Shown here: one piece after another, positions 44,659 through 53,434 of the stretch
Numbering within the stretch: position 1 is the first letter of the stretch
Layout of the letters: every line of letters starts with the position of its first letter
DNA from: Hyphomicrobium_A sp963817485
GTDB lineage: Bacteria; Pseudomonadota; Alphaproteobacteria; Rhizobiales; Hyphomicrobiaceae
Assembly: GCA_963817485.1 (NCBI GenBank)
Contig: CAWFOR010000009.1
Location: forward strand, 40,580 to 104,579
Direction: 5' to 3'
Length of the DNA stretch: 64,000 bases
Notes under the pieces: model-generated
The model's input: the letters and a program-made list of their open reading frames with translations, nothing else
Told to the model about the DNA's origin: nothing
The model's database searches: none
Program-made: the position numbers and the translations under genes

Positions 44659-45144
44659 ATGCCGCAAACTCGACCCGACACATCCGATCGTCCGAGCAAT
44701 CTTCCCTGGCCGCCAATCCTGTTGGTGCTGGTCATCGTGGGGGCAGTCATCCTCGGCCGCGTCGCGCCGCTGCAATGGCCCGGGCTCGACGATTCGGCCG
44801 CGCACTATATCGGGCTGGGCCTCGGCGCACTCGGCGTCGTGCTGGTGATCGCCGCGATAGTGACGCTGCGCATGGCGGGGACGACGGTGCGGCCGGACGC
44901 CGGCTCGACGGCGCTGGTGACGACCGGCCTCTACCGACGGTTCCGCAACCCCATCTATCTCGCCGACTGCCTCATCCTGTTCGGTATCGCCGAGCTGACG
45001 AAGAACGTCTGGTTCGCGATTGCCGCCGTCGTCTTCGGCCTTCTCGTCACCTGGCTCGCGATCCTGCCGGAGGAGGCTTACCTGGAACGCCGCTTCGGCC
45101 GCGCCTATCTCGACTACAAAGCGAAGTCGCGCCGCTGGATCTAG
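44659..45144 (+). CDS. Isoprenylcysteine methyltransferase-like membrane protein
   Basis: A 161-residue protein with four membrane helices. The C-terminal half carries the ICMT/PEMT-type signature: TTGLYRRFRNPIYLADCLIL, then AILPEEAYLERRFGRAYLDY and KAKSRRWI, where RNP..L and EE...E.RFG..Y bind S-adenosylmethionine. Bacterial members methylate unknown lipids or thiols. GGGGG precedes the ATG. Nine bases separate it from the next gene, so the two are in one operon. Confidence 0.8.
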   Translation: MPQTRPDTSDRPSNLPWPPILLVLVIVGAVILGRVAPLQWPGLDDSAAHYIGLGLGALGVVLVIAAIVTLRMAGTTVRPDAGSTALVTTGLYRRFRNPIYLADCLILFGIAELTKNVWFAIAAVVFGLLVTWLAILPEEAYLERRFGRAYLDYKAKSRRWI

Positions 45145-45153
45145 AGAAAGCGC

Positions 45154-45843
45154 ATGGCCATCGACTACGGCGAGAAGGAGCGCGCGTTCATCGGCGGTCT
45201 CGCGGAGAACACGGGCCGCGATCTCGACGCATGGATGGCCGCGATCGCGGCTGAGCGCCTTCCCCACCGCAACGACATCATCGACTGGCTGCGCCGCCAG
45301 GGCTTCATGTTCTCGAAGGCCTCGTGGCTGGAGCGCATCCACCACAACGGCGGCCGGCCGATCTACGCGGATGCCGGCAAGATCAATCCGCGCGCCAGCG
45401 TGCGGCGGCGCGAGAAGCGCCCGGCTCCGGCTAGCCCATCGACCGCGGCACCCCCAGCCGAGCCCCCGGCACCGTCGCCCTTTGTAGCGGGACTGGATGA
45501 GCTCCTCGCCAAGGCCAAGGCCTACCGGCCGCTCGCCCAGTATGTTATCGCCCAGATCAAGTCGGTGCGCCCCGCCGCGAGCCTTCTCCCGCGCGCGACC
45601 TTCATCGCCATCGCCGACCCCAACGAGTTCGCGCGGCTTGGCATCGGCGCCAAGGAGCTGCGCCTCCACCTGGCGCTCGGCAGCGGCCATCCGGCTGACG
45701 ACGCGGTGAAAAAAGGCGCCCCCGGCGGCGGCCTTGGCAAGGACGAGGCGCTTTCCCACATGGTTGTGCTGACGGACGCGCGCCAGATCGACCGGCGTTT
45801 GCTGGACCTCGTCGCGCGCGCCGCCGTCATCGTCAACGGCTGA
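45154..45843 (+). CDS. DUF4287/DUF5655-type protein
   Basis: A 229-residue cytosolic protein in two parts. The N-terminal part has GLAENTGRDLDAWMAAIAAE and NDIIDWLRRQGFMFSKASWL, similar to DUF4287-type segments. After an Ala/Pro linker the C-terminal part reads YRPLAQYVIAQIKSVRPAAS and FARLGIGAKELRLHLALG, similar to DUF5655. Both domains are found together in small proteins thought to bind nucleic acid or nucleotides, without proof. Co-transcribed with the methyltransferase upstream. Confidence 0.6.
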   Translation: MAIDYGEKERAFIGGLAENTGRDLDAWMAAIAAERLPHRNDIIDWLRRQGFMFSKASWLERIHHNGGRPIYADAGKINPRASVRRREKRPAPASPSTAAPPAEPPAPSPFVAGLDELLAKAKAYRPLAQYVIAQIKSVRPAASLLPRATFIAIADPNEFARLGIGAKELRLHLALGSGHPADDAVKKGAPGGGLGKDEALSHMVVLTDARQIDRRLLDLVARAAVIVNG

Positions 45844-45904
45844 CGGCACATCATCGAATAGCCGGAATCCTGGGGCTCCGTTCGCGCGAAAGTGGAGGTC
45901 TCAA

Positions 45905-47254
45905 ATGGCTGCCGGTGCTCGTAGGCCGTTCCTCGTTCTCGCTGCCGCAATTGCGTTTGCGTCGCCGCTGGCCGCGCAGACGGCTCAGCGCGACGGCATC
46001 GCCGAGCTGATCGCGAAGGCGCCGGCGACCAAGGTTGCCGAGACCACCCCTGCCGGCCAGCCGGCAGCGCCCGGAGCGGCACCTGCTCCCGGCACGCCGG
46101 CCCCGCAGATGGGACCACCCGCGCCCGCACCAAAAGACCCGCGCGAAGGCGAGCAGGCCTATGAGCAGGCGCGCCAGCTCATGCTCGCGATCGACGCCGT
46201 GCTGCAGGACACCGCGCAGCAGCGCGCGGAAGCCCAGAAGCTTCCCGGCCGCGACGAGTTCATCCTGACGCCCCTGTGGACGGAGACGCGCGAGGACCGC
46301 GAGAAGCGCATCCGCAATCTGCTCGATAGCGCGCTCGGCATCGTGACGGACGTGCCCATCGTCGACATGCAGAAGAAGGTCGAGGGCTTGCGCCGCAACA
46401 TCCGCGATATCGAGGGCCAGATCGCGTCGCTGAAAGAAAAGCAGATCACGGCGCCCAAGGACGGCATGCTGCCGGGCGTGCTCACCGACACCGTCGACAG
46501 CCTCAACGGCAACATCGCGGACGCTCAGAAGCGCATCACGCAGAACCAGGACGAGATCGCCAAGACCAAGACGGAGATCGTGGCGGCGCTGGCGAAGGCC
46601 GGCGTCGAGATGGCGCCCGAGCAAGTCGATCTCCTGCTCGACAGCGTGCTCTCGGGCGACCTCGTGCGGCTCGTCGCCGTGTTCAATGCGGCCAAGATCA
46701 TCGACAGCCAGCTCGGCAAGCTCCTGACCGCGGCCGGCGACAACATGAATACCTCGCGCAAGTATTTCGCCATGCACGCGGCGCTGTTTGCCATGCTGGT
46801 GCACGCGCAGGATTCGACCATCGAGAAGATCGACACCAACTACATGCCCAAGCTCGATGCCATCCTGAAGGATATCGACGCGGCGCAGGCGAAGACACAG
46901 AAGCTCCTGCAGGCCGAGAACCGTCCCGACCAGAAGCGCGCGCTGGAGGCCAATCGCGACGCGCAGAAGGTCGCCGAGGATGCGGCGAAGGGATACCGCC
47001 GCTACCTGCAGCAGCAGCGCGAGCAGATCGCCAAGGCGCGCACGCGCGCGACGCACGATCTGCGCATCGCCGACAACACCTACGAGACGGTGGAGGCGAG
47101 CTTCCAGTTGAAGAACCTGATGCGCGACAGCGCCGCCTCCTTCGAGGCGATCCAAAAGCTCGAGGCGCCGACCTTCGACCAGATCTTCAAGAACGAGGAG
47201 CTGCGCCAGGAGTTCGAGAACCTGACGCGCCGCCTCGACGCGCCCTCGAGCTGA
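45905..47254 (+). CDS. Exported coiled-coil hypothetical protein
   Basis: A 449-residue protein. Signal peptide ARRPFLVLAAAIAFASPLAA, an Ala/Pro/Gly linker (about residues 45-80), then a long helical region with coiled coils (QKKVEGLRRNIRDIEGQIAS, DAQKRITQNQDEIAKTKTEI). A globular-looking middle VLSGDLVRLVAVFNAAKIID and SRKYFAMHAALFAMLVHAQD follows, and a final coiled coil with LTRRLDAPSS. GGAGGTCTC lies before the ATG. It may be a periplasmic scaffold. Family not recognised. Confidence 0.65.
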   Translation: MAAGARRPFLVLAAAIAFASPLAAQTAQRDGIAELIAKAPATKVAETTPAGQPAAPGAAPAPGTPAPQMGPPAPAPKDPREGEQAYEQARQLMLAIDAVLQDTAQQRAEAQKLPGRDEFILTPLWTETREDREKRIRNLLDSALGIVTDVPIVDMQKKVEGLRRNIRDIEGQIASLKEKQITAPKDGMLPGVLTDTVDSLNGNIADAQKRITQNQDEIAKTKTEIVAALAKAGVEMAPEQVDLLLDSVLSGDLVRLVAVFNAAKIIDSQLGKLLTAAGDNMNTSRKYFAMHAALFAMLVHAQDSTIEKIDTNYMPKLDAILKDIDAAQAKTQKLLQAENRPDQKRALEANRDAQKVAEDAAKGYRRYLQQQREQIAKARTRATHDLRIADNTYETVEASFQLKNLMRDSAASFEAIQKLEAPTFDQIFKNEELRQEFENLTRRLDAPSS

Positions 47255-47492
47255 CTTGGGCGCCGTCCCGCGGCGACCGCTGCCGACCTGCCAAAAGACA
47301 ATCGAGCTTGCGCCTCGCGTTGGCCCGAAGCTTTGCCCGTGAAGCGGACTCTGAAGTCAGCTATCACGTGCTGAGCCCTCGCGTGCGCATGTCGCCGGGT
47401 GGTTGTTGACCCAAAGCTGGATAGTGTGAGCCCGAGCTGGTCAAACGCAAATAGTCGCCGAGGATCGAAGCCCTAACAAAGGGGATTGAAGT

Positions 47493-48311
47493 ATGCCCAC
47501 GTCACAAGACCTAGCGGCCGTGAACGGTGACCGCAATCTGGCATTGTTCTGCGATTTCGAGAACATTGCCCTGGGTGTGCGCGACAGCAAGTATGCGGAT
47601 TTTGACATGCGGCTTGTCGTCCAGAAGCTGCTGGTAAAGGGCAGCATCGTCGTGAAGAAAGCGTATTGCGATTGGGAGCGGTACAAGAGCTACAAGAAAG
47701 CCATGCACGAGGCGGCGTTCGAGCTCATAGAAATACCGCATGTCCGGCTATCGGGTAAGAACTCGGCAGACATCCGCATGGTCGTTGATGCGCTCGACCT
47801 CTGCTACACCAAAGAGCACATCGACACGTTCGTCATCATCTCCGGTGATTCCGACTTTTCACCGTTGGTCAGCAAACTTCGCGAGAATGCGAAAACCGTG
47901 ATCGGCGTCGGCGTCAAAAACTCGACGTCTGACCTGCTGATCAGCAATTGCGACGAGTTCATCTACTATGACGACTTGGCACGGGACGGCCCAGCCTCAC
48001 GCAAAGACAACAAGTCGGTGCGTCGCGTGCCTGCCGCCAAGGCGCTGAATCCGAAAGACCGGAAGCAGGAAGCGATTGATCTGGTCTTGGAGACGACGAC
48101 GGCACTGGCCTCGGAGCGGGGGGACACGGCCAAGCTTTGGGGATCTATGATCAAGCAGACACTAAAGCGCCGCCACCCTGGGTTTAACGAGTCATTTTAC
48201 GGGTTCCCCTCATTTAACGAGCTGCTCGAGGAAGCGCAGACGCGCGGCTACCTTAAGCTCGAGCTGGATGAGAAGTCGGGGGGCTATGTCATCCAGAGTG
48301 TGACGCCCTGA
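47493..48311 (+). CDS. NYN-domain protein with C-terminal LOTUS/OST-HTH
   Basis: A 272-residue protein. Residues ~15-160 form a PIN-like NYN (LabA/DUF88) domain: LALFCDFENIALGVRDSKYA with the first acidic cluster, SGKNSADIRMVVDALDLCYT, and FVIISGDSDFSPLVSKLREN with further metal-binding Asp. Residues ~185-270 look like an OST-HTH/LOTUS domain (WGSMIKQTLKRRHPGFNESF, then YGFPSFNELLEEAQTRGYLK). NYN domains are predicted metal-dependent RNases. The DNA is visibly less GC-rich than its neighbours, and the 3' end abuts a truncated GNAT gene, so acquisition by transfer is likely. AAGGGGATTG before the ATG. Confidence 0.82.
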   Translation: MPTSQDLAAVNGDRNLALFCDFENIALGVRDSKYADFDMRLVVQKLLVKGSIVVKKAYCDWERYKSYKKAMHEAAFELIEIPHVRLSGKNSADIRMVVDALDLCYTKEHIDTFVIISGDSDFSPLVSKLRENAKTVIGVGVKNSTSDLLISNCDEFIYYDDLARDGPASRKDNKSVRRVPAAKALNPKDRKQEAIDLVLETTTALASERGDTAKLWGSMIKQTLKRRHPGFNESFYGFPSFNELLEEAQTRGYLKLELDEKSGGYVIQSVTP

Positions 48312-48325
48312 GGGCTATTAGTGTA

Positions 48326-48391
48326 AGCGCGAAACAGCTCGCCCCATGCCTCGTGGTCGGGGTCCTCGAGCGGACGGATGACGGTGCTCAT
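48326..48391 (-). pseudogene. GNAT acetyltransferase, N-terminal remnant
   Basis: An ATG 14 bases after the mgtE stop opens MSTVIRPLEDPDHEAWGELF, then RAY, the usual first strand and helix of GNAT N-acetyltransferases. After that the frame runs into the 3' end of the NYN gene and stops at 48284. The rest of the acetyltransferase is absent, also beyond the NYN gene. So a gene that probably belonged to the mgtE operon was cut by arrival of the NYN segment. Confidence 0.5.
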
Positions 48392-48404
48392 GGCGCGCGT
48401 CCGC

Positions 48405-49787
48405 TCACTTCACCAGCCAGAGGCTCGCGAGCCCCAGGAACGAGAAGAAGCCCACCACGTCCGTAACCGTGGTCACGAACACGGTCGAGGCGACCGCGGG
48501 GTCGAAGCCCATGCGGTTGAGCCCGAGCGGGATGAAGATGCCGGCAAGCGCCGCCGCCAGCAGATTGACGACCATCGCCGTGCCGATGACGAGCCCGAGG
48601 CGATTGGTTCCGAACCAGGCAATGGCGATGACCGCGATGATGAGCGCGAAGGCGAACCCGTTGATCAGCCCCACCGCGGTCTCGCGGATGACGACGCGCA
48701 CGACGTTCGTCGGCGTCAGCTCCTTCGTCGCCAGCGCGCGCACCGCGACCGTCATGGTCTGGGTGCCGGCGTTGCCGCCCATGGAGGCGACGATCGGCAT
48801 CAGCACCGCGAGCGCGACCATGCTCTGGATCGTGCCGTCGAACAGGCTGATGACGGCCGAGGCGAGGATCGCGGTTGCCAGGTTCACCAGCAGCCAGGAG
48901 AAGCGCGGCGGCGTGATCTGGCGCACGCTGTCGCTCAAGCGCTCGTCGCCGACGCCTGCGAGCAGCTTGGCGTCCTCGTCCGCCTCCTGCTCGATGACCT
49001 CCACGACATCATCGACGGTCACGACGCCGACGAGGCGCTCGTTCTTGTCGACGACGGGGGCCGACATGAGGCCGTAGCGCTCGAACTGGCGCGCGACCAC
49101 TTCCTGATCCGCGGTCGCCAGCACCTGATGGCGGTCGGCGTCCATGATCTTGTCGATCTTGATGTCGCGCTTCGACCGCAGCAGCCGGCTGATGTCGACG
49201 CTGCCCAGCAGGTGGAATCCCGGATCGACGACGAAAATCTCCGAGAACGTCTCGGGCAGGTCCGCGGCATCGCGCGCGAAATCGATGACCTGGCCGACGG
49301 TCCAGAACGGCGGCACGGCCACGAAGTCGGCCTGCATCAGGCGGCCGGCGGTCTCCTCCGGATAGTGCAGGTTGCGCTGCACTGCAGCACGGTCGCCCTG
49401 CGAAACCTGGTCGAGGATCTCCTTCTGGTCGTCCGCCTCGAGGCCGCCGATGAGGTAGGCCGCGTCGTCGCTGTCGAGCTCGGTAACGGCCTTGGCGAGA
49501 ACGTCGTTGGGCAGCGCTTCCGAGATCTGGTCGCGCACCTTCTCGTCGACCTCGGTGAGCACCTCGAAGTCGAAGTCCGCCCCCAGCGCCTGGATGAGGG
49601 CAACGCGCTCTTCCGGGCCCAAAAGCTCGATCAGATCGGCAAGATCTGGCCCTTGCACGTCCGACAGAAGGTTGCGGACTTTGTCCTTGTCGTGGGCTTC
49701 GAGCGCTTCGGAGACCGCATGCAAGAGCTCGGAGGTCGGCGCGCTGCCGGCCTCGTGCGCTGCGGTTTCCTGCGGAGCGTCGGTCAT
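48405..49787 (-). CDS. mgtE: Magnesium transporter MgtE
   Basis: A 460-residue MgtE channel. The N-terminal superhelix domain (residues ~35-145: LIELLGPEERVALIQALGAD, YLIGGLEADDQKEILDQVSQ) is followed by two CBS domains (LPETFSEIFVVDPGFHLLGS; GLMSAPVVDKNERLVGVVTV) and five membrane helices from ~295, with the pore motif PIVASMGGNAGTQTMTVAVR. Cytosolic Mg2+ bound between the N and CBS domains closes the pore. Full length. The start has no good ribosome site. Transcription continues into the GNAT remnant. Confidence 0.93.
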   Translation of the reverse strand: MTDAPQETAAHEAGSAPTSELLHAVSEALEAHDKDKVRNLLSDVQGPDLADLIELLGPEERVALIQALGADFDFEVLTEVDEKVRDQISEALPNDVLAKAVTELDSDDAAYLIGGLEADDQKEILDQVSQGDRAAVQRNLHYPEETAGRLMQADFVAVPPFWTVGQVIDFARDAADLPETFSEIFVVDPGFHLLGSVDISRLLRSKRDIKIDKIMDADRHQVLATADQEVVARQFERYGLMSAPVVDKNERLVGVVTVDDVVEVIEQEADEDAKLLAGVGDERLSDSVRQITPPRFSWLLVNLATAILASAVISLFDGTIQSMVALAVLMPIVASMGGNAGTQTMTVAVRALATKELTPTNVVRVVIRETAVGLINGFAFALIIAVIAIAWFGTNRLGLVIGTAMVVNLLAAALAGIFIPLGLNRMGFDPAVASTVFVTTVTDVVGFFSFLGLASLWLVK

Positions 49788-50058
49788 TGAAACGCACGCC
49801 TTTGGAGGGCCCGGTCGAGCAAGGCCCGGACTGTCATGAACGCGAGAACGCCGTGGTGATGGACTTTGCGCTTAGCACGGCTGACGGCGCAGTTTGATGC
49901 GCGAATGCAACACGGCACTTCGAACTCGGTCCGAAGAAACGTTGGCATAAACGGGCGCCTACAGGAAATGTTAGTTGATTAAGTTCTAACTGGGGCTCGG
50001 CGCGCGGCCGTAGGATGCCGCAACGTCGGGAAGGTCTTTGGGCGTCTGGGGCGGCTTG

Positions 50059-51036
50059 ATGCGACGTTGTGAGGCGTTGGTTGTAGCGGTGGCGTGCCTG
50101 CTGCTCGGCGGCCCGACGGCGGGAGCCGGCAATGCTCCGGCAGTCGATGCCTGCGCCACGCACAGCGACGTCCTCGGGCTGTCGCGCATCGTCGAGGTGG
50201 ACACCGCGGGCGGCCCGCACTTCGGCCATACGCGCGCCGGCGAGTTCGATTTTCTGCGCGACCACGAGGTCGTGCTCACCTTCGACGACGGACCGTTGCG
50301 CCCCTACACCCCCGCCGTCCTCAAGGCGCTCGACGAGCACTGCACCAAGGCGACCTTCTTCATGGTCGGGCGCATGGCGGTTGCCGACCCCGCCATGGTG
50401 CGCGAGGTGGCCAAGCACGGCCACACCATCGGCTCGCATACCTGGTCGCACGCCAAGTTGCAGGTGCTCGAGGCCGACAAGGCCAAGGACGAGATCGAGC
50501 AGGGCTTGAGCGGGGTGTCGCGCGCGCTGCAGGCCCCTATCGCGCCGTTCTTCCGCTTCCCCTATCTGCGCCCCAGCAACGCCTCGGTCGATTATCTCAA
50601 ATCGCGCAACATCGGCAGCTTCGCCATCGACGTCGACTCGCGCGACTTCGAGACCAAGGACGGCGATACGGTAAAGGCGACGGTGATGGCGCAGCTCGCG
50701 AAGCGCGGCAGGGGTATCCTCCTTTTCCACGACATCCAGCCGTCGACCGCACACGGCATCAAGGACATCCTCGACGCGCTAAAGGCGGGCGGCTTCAAGG
50801 TCGTGCACATGGTGCCGAAGGCGCCGGCTGCCACGCTGGCCGAGTACGACACGCAGGCCGACCGCGAGATTGCGCATCGCAAGCTCGCCGTGGCAAAGCA
50901 GCCGCTCGCGCCGCGTTCGCTCGTGTGGCCGCAAACCGACGCCGCCAAGCCGACGCTGGCGCCCGCCGCCAAGAAGACCAATGCCACCGCCGCCGAGGCG
51001 GAAATGCCGAAGTTCGAGAAATGGGTGCAACCGTAA
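50059..51036 (+). CDS. Polysaccharide deacetylase (NodB domain), paralogue 2
   Basis: A 325-residue exported CE4-type enzyme. The signal peptide (CEALVVAVACLLLGGPTAGA) leads to the family lead-in DVLGLSRIVEVDTAGGPHFG. The catalytic domain has VVLTFDDGPLRPYTP, IGSHTWSHAKL, FFRFPYLRPS and ILLFHDIQPSTAHG, so the metal triad (Asp, His, His), the Arg motif and the catalytic His are complete. The C-terminal 60 residues are Ala/Lys-rich. GGGGCGG before the ATG. A second homologue starts 57 bases after its stop; a third is at 29.4 kb. Target polymer unknown; peptidoglycan or an exopolysaccharide is likely. Confidence 0.85.
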   Translation: MRRCEALVVAVACLLLGGPTAGAGNAPAVDACATHSDVLGLSRIVEVDTAGGPHFGHTRAGEFDFLRDHEVVLTFDDGPLRPYTPAVLKALDEHCTKATFFMVGRMAVADPAMVREVAKHGHTIGSHTWSHAKLQVLEADKAKDEIEQGLSGVSRALQAPIAPFFRFPYLRPSNASVDYLKSRNIGSFAIDVDSRDFETKDGDTVKATVMAQLAKRGRGILLFHDIQPSTAHGIKDILDALKAGGFKVVHMVPKAPAATLAEYDTQADREIAHRKLAVAKQPLAPRSLVWPQTDAAKPTLAPAAKKTNATAAEAEMPKFEKWVQP

Positions 51037-51093
51037 CCGAGTAGCAGCCCGACGCAGCCTATGTTCGCGACGCCAGCAATTTGAGGTGATGAC

Positions 51094-52176
51094 GTGATCC
51101 GCCAGTCCTTCCCATTCGCGCTCCTGGTCGCCGCAGCGGCATTCGCTCCCGCCACCGCCGAGGAAGCGGCCTGCAAGAAGCCCGAGAACGCGCTCGGCGT
51201 GTCGCGCATCGTGGAGATCGACACCAAGACCGGGGCGCTGTTCGGCGAGTACACCAAGTACGAGAAGGAGCCGCGCTTCTTAGGCCCGAAGGAGGTCGTG
51301 CTCACGTTCGACGACGGCCCGCTGCCGAAATTCACAAAGCCGATCCTCGATGCGCTCGACGAGTATTGCACCAAGGCGACGTTCTTCAACGTCGGCGAGA
51401 TGGCGATGGCCTATCCCGACATGGTGAAGGAGGTCATTGCGCGCGGCCACACCGTCGGCACGCACACCTGGTCGCATCCGATGTACCTGCCCGGCCTCGG
51501 CCTCGATAAGGCGAAGGACCAGATCGAACGCGGTTTCGCCGCCGTCGCGCTGGCTGCCGGCGACAAGCCGATCGCTCCGTTCTTCCGCTTCCCGGGCTTG
51601 AGCGACTCGCCCCAACTGCTCGCCTACCTGCAGGAGCGCGGCATCGCCGCCTTCACCGTCGACGTCGTCTCCAACGACAGCTACATCGGCAGCCCGCAGA
51701 GCCTCATCACGCGCACACTGGCCCAAGTCGAGCACCAGAACGGCGGCATCATCCTGTTCCACGACATCAAGGCGTCGACCGCCAAGGCGCTGCCGACGAT
51801 CCTCGGCGAGCTGAAGAAGCGCGGCTATAAAATCGTCCTGATGCGGCCCAAGACCACGTTCACGCCGCTGCCGGCGCTCACCGCGGAGCTGGAGGCGAAA
51901 CGCGCCAAGGTCGCGGAGAAAGAGCCGCCAAAGAAAACGCTGGTGCCGTTCTACGAGGCGGTGCAGCTGACCACACTCGACACCGTCAGCACACCCGCCG
52001 TCACCGAGCTCGCGCCCAGCGCGCGCGAGCGCACGCATGCGGGCGGCACGCCCGCGACCGCGAGCACGCCGGTACCGGATACGGGTGAGAAGGCCACGCA
52101 GCCGACGAAGCGCTATCACAAGCACTACGCTCGCAAGCGGCGGAACCTCGCGAGCTCCGGGACGAACGCGTTCTGA
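51094..52176 (+). CDS. Polysaccharide deacetylase (NodB domain), paralogue 3
   Basis: A 360-residue homologue of the preceding gene, probably in the same operon. Starts at GTG with GAGGTGA upstream. Signal peptide RQSFPFALLVAAAAFAPATA; lead-in ALGVSRIVEIDTKTGALFGE; motifs VVLTFDDGPLPKFTK, VGTHTWSHPMYLPG, FFRFPGLSDS (Gly where paralogues have Phe or Tyr) and GIILFHDIKASTAK. The C-terminal 90 residues are Thr/Pro-rich and end in a very basic KRYHKHYARKRR segment that could bind acidic wall polymers. The altered RFP motif may change substrate choice. Confidence 0.84.
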   Translation: MIRQSFPFALLVAAAAFAPATAEEAACKKPENALGVSRIVEIDTKTGALFGEYTKYEKEPRFLGPKEVVLTFDDGPLPKFTKPILDALDEYCTKATFFNVGEMAMAYPDMVKEVIARGHTVGTHTWSHPMYLPGLGLDKAKDQIERGFAAVALAAGDKPIAPFFRFPGLSDSPQLLAYLQERGIAAFTVDVVSNDSYIGSPQSLITRTLAQVEHQNGGIILFHDIKASTAKALPTILGELKKRGYKIVLMRPKTTFTPLPALTAELEAKRAKVAEKEPPKKTLVPFYEAVQLTTLDTVSTPAVTELAPSARERTHAGGTPATASTPVPDTGEKATQPTKRYHKHYARKRRNLASSGTNAF

Positions 52177-52201
52177 GCCAAGCGCCAATCGAAGCCGCGC
52201 C

Positions 52202-53278
52202 CTAGCGGCGCGAGAATTCGGTCTGTCCGCCGGTCGCGAGGATGCGCGCCTGCTCGATCCAATGCTCGCGCTCTATGCGGCCCTTGAAGTCGAGGATGCG
52301 GCTGATGCGCTCGATGTCGGCGCCGGTCCAGTTGGCAACCTGCTCGTATTGAGTGATGCCGAGCGAGTTGAGCTTCTTCTCGATCAGCACGCCGATGCCG
52401 CGAATGCGCTTCAGATCGTCGATGCCCCCGCCGTTGCGGACCCCTCCGCGTGCGCTGTCGACGAGCGCCTCCGAGCGCACGGACCGCAAGTGGGAGAAGT
52501 CGCTGACAGCGGAACTCGGGGCCGCGACGGCGGCCGGTGATGGTGCCGGAGCCGCAGCGGCCACCACGGGTGCCGCAGGAGTGGGCGCAACAGGGCGGGG
52601 AGCCTGGGCAGGCGCCGGCGGAACGGCTTGAGCCTGGGCGGGCGCCGGTGCGGCTTGCGCCGGCTTCGCGGATTCGGCTGCAGGAACCGGTGCGGCGGGC
52701 GACGCCGCATCCGGCATGGGCACGCCGCGGTCGCGGCGGCGCGAATAGTAGGTCTCGCCGCCGGTCGCCAGGATCTGTGCCTGCCCCGTCCAGTTCTCCT
52801 CGTCGATGCGGCCCTTGAGATCGAGCGTCTCATTGAGGCCCTTGATGTCGGCCGGCGTCAGGCGCACCAGGTCCTGGAAGCGGCGGATGCCGAGATCCTT
52901 CAACCGCCGCTGCAGAATGGGATCGATGCCGCGGATGCGGGTCAGATCATCGCTCGGGCCCGCACCGCCCTCCTCGACCTTCAGAGGCGCGGCGGTCGTT
53001 TGCGGCGGCCGCGCGACGGGCACGGCAGCCGCGGTTTCGCGCGGGGTGACGCTGAGCGAGCGCTCGAAACGGTCGCCCACCTGAGCCGGACGTGCGGCCA
53101 CCTCGACCTTGGGCTGGGAGGCATCGGGGCGAACTGCGGCAGCGGGCGCGACCGCGACAGGGCTGAGAGCCGCTTTGCGGCCGTACCAGAAGCGCCGTTT
53201 CAAGCTACAGCCCAGCACCGCGCCGAAAAAGAACGCCGCGGCCAGCGATAGCAGGGCCTCCCAAAGGACCTCCGACAT
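52202..53278 (-). CDS. Membrane-anchored protein with two helix-hairpin-helix-type domains
   Basis: A 358-residue protein. N-terminal membrane helix (EALLSLAAAFFFGAVLGCSL), a linker, then an HhH-type unit (~112-175): LTRIRGIDPILQRRLKDLGI, then DIKGLNETLDLKGRIDEENW. A long Ala/Pro/Gln linker (~190-265) precedes a second, similar unit (~288-358): LKRIRGIGVLIEKKLNSLGI, then DIERISRILDFKGRIEREHW. Each ends in QA.ILATGG. Such units resemble the Rad51-N/NuoE-extension HhH fold, which can bind DNA or protein. GGGGGAG before the ATG. A membrane-tethered DNA- or complex-binding role is possible but unproven. Confidence 0.72.
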   Translation of the reverse strand: MSEVLWEALLSLAAAFFFGAVLGCSLKRRFWYGRKAALSPVAVAPAAAVRPDASQPKVEVAARPAQVGDRFERSLSVTPRETAAAVPVARPPQTTAAPLKVEEGGAGPSDDLTRIRGIDPILQRRLKDLGIRRFQDLVRLTPADIKGLNETLDLKGRIDEENWTGQAQILATGGETYYSRRRDRGVPMPDAASPAAPVPAAESAKPAQAAPAPAQAQAVPPAPAQAPRPVAPTPAAPVVAAAAPAPSPAAVAAPSSAVSDFSHLRSVRSEALVDSARGGVRNGGGIDDLKRIRGIGVLIEKKLNSLGITQYEQVANWTGADIERISRILDFKGRIEREHWIEQARILATGGQTEFSRR

Positions 53279-53335
53279 ACGTCAACTCCCCCAACAACTC
53301 TCCGAGCTACTCTGTTTTTTCAATTTGTCCGGCGT

Positions 53336-53434
53336 TCAGCCGTTTGGACGTGCGCACGCGATCCACGAAAGCACGAAGCCCGCGCCGAAAGCGGCGAGCG
53401 CATAAAGCCCGATGTTGGCGACGATAGCGTCCAT
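53336..53434 (-). CDS. 32-residue single-helix membrane peptide
   Basis: MDAIVANIGLYALAAFGAGF continues as VLSWIACARPNG: one membrane helix with a short tail. GGGAGCAGG lies upstream of the ATG. It is 57 bases before the HhH-type gene in the same direction, so they may be one transcript. Small size makes it uncertain. Confidence 0.45.
   Translation of the reverse strand: MDAIVANIGLYALAAFGAGFVLSWIACARPNG

Noticed and set aside
48378..49790. 470-codon plus-strand frame opposite mgtE
   Set aside because: A GC-rich shadow rich in Arg, Asp and His; mgtE is unmistakable on the other strand.
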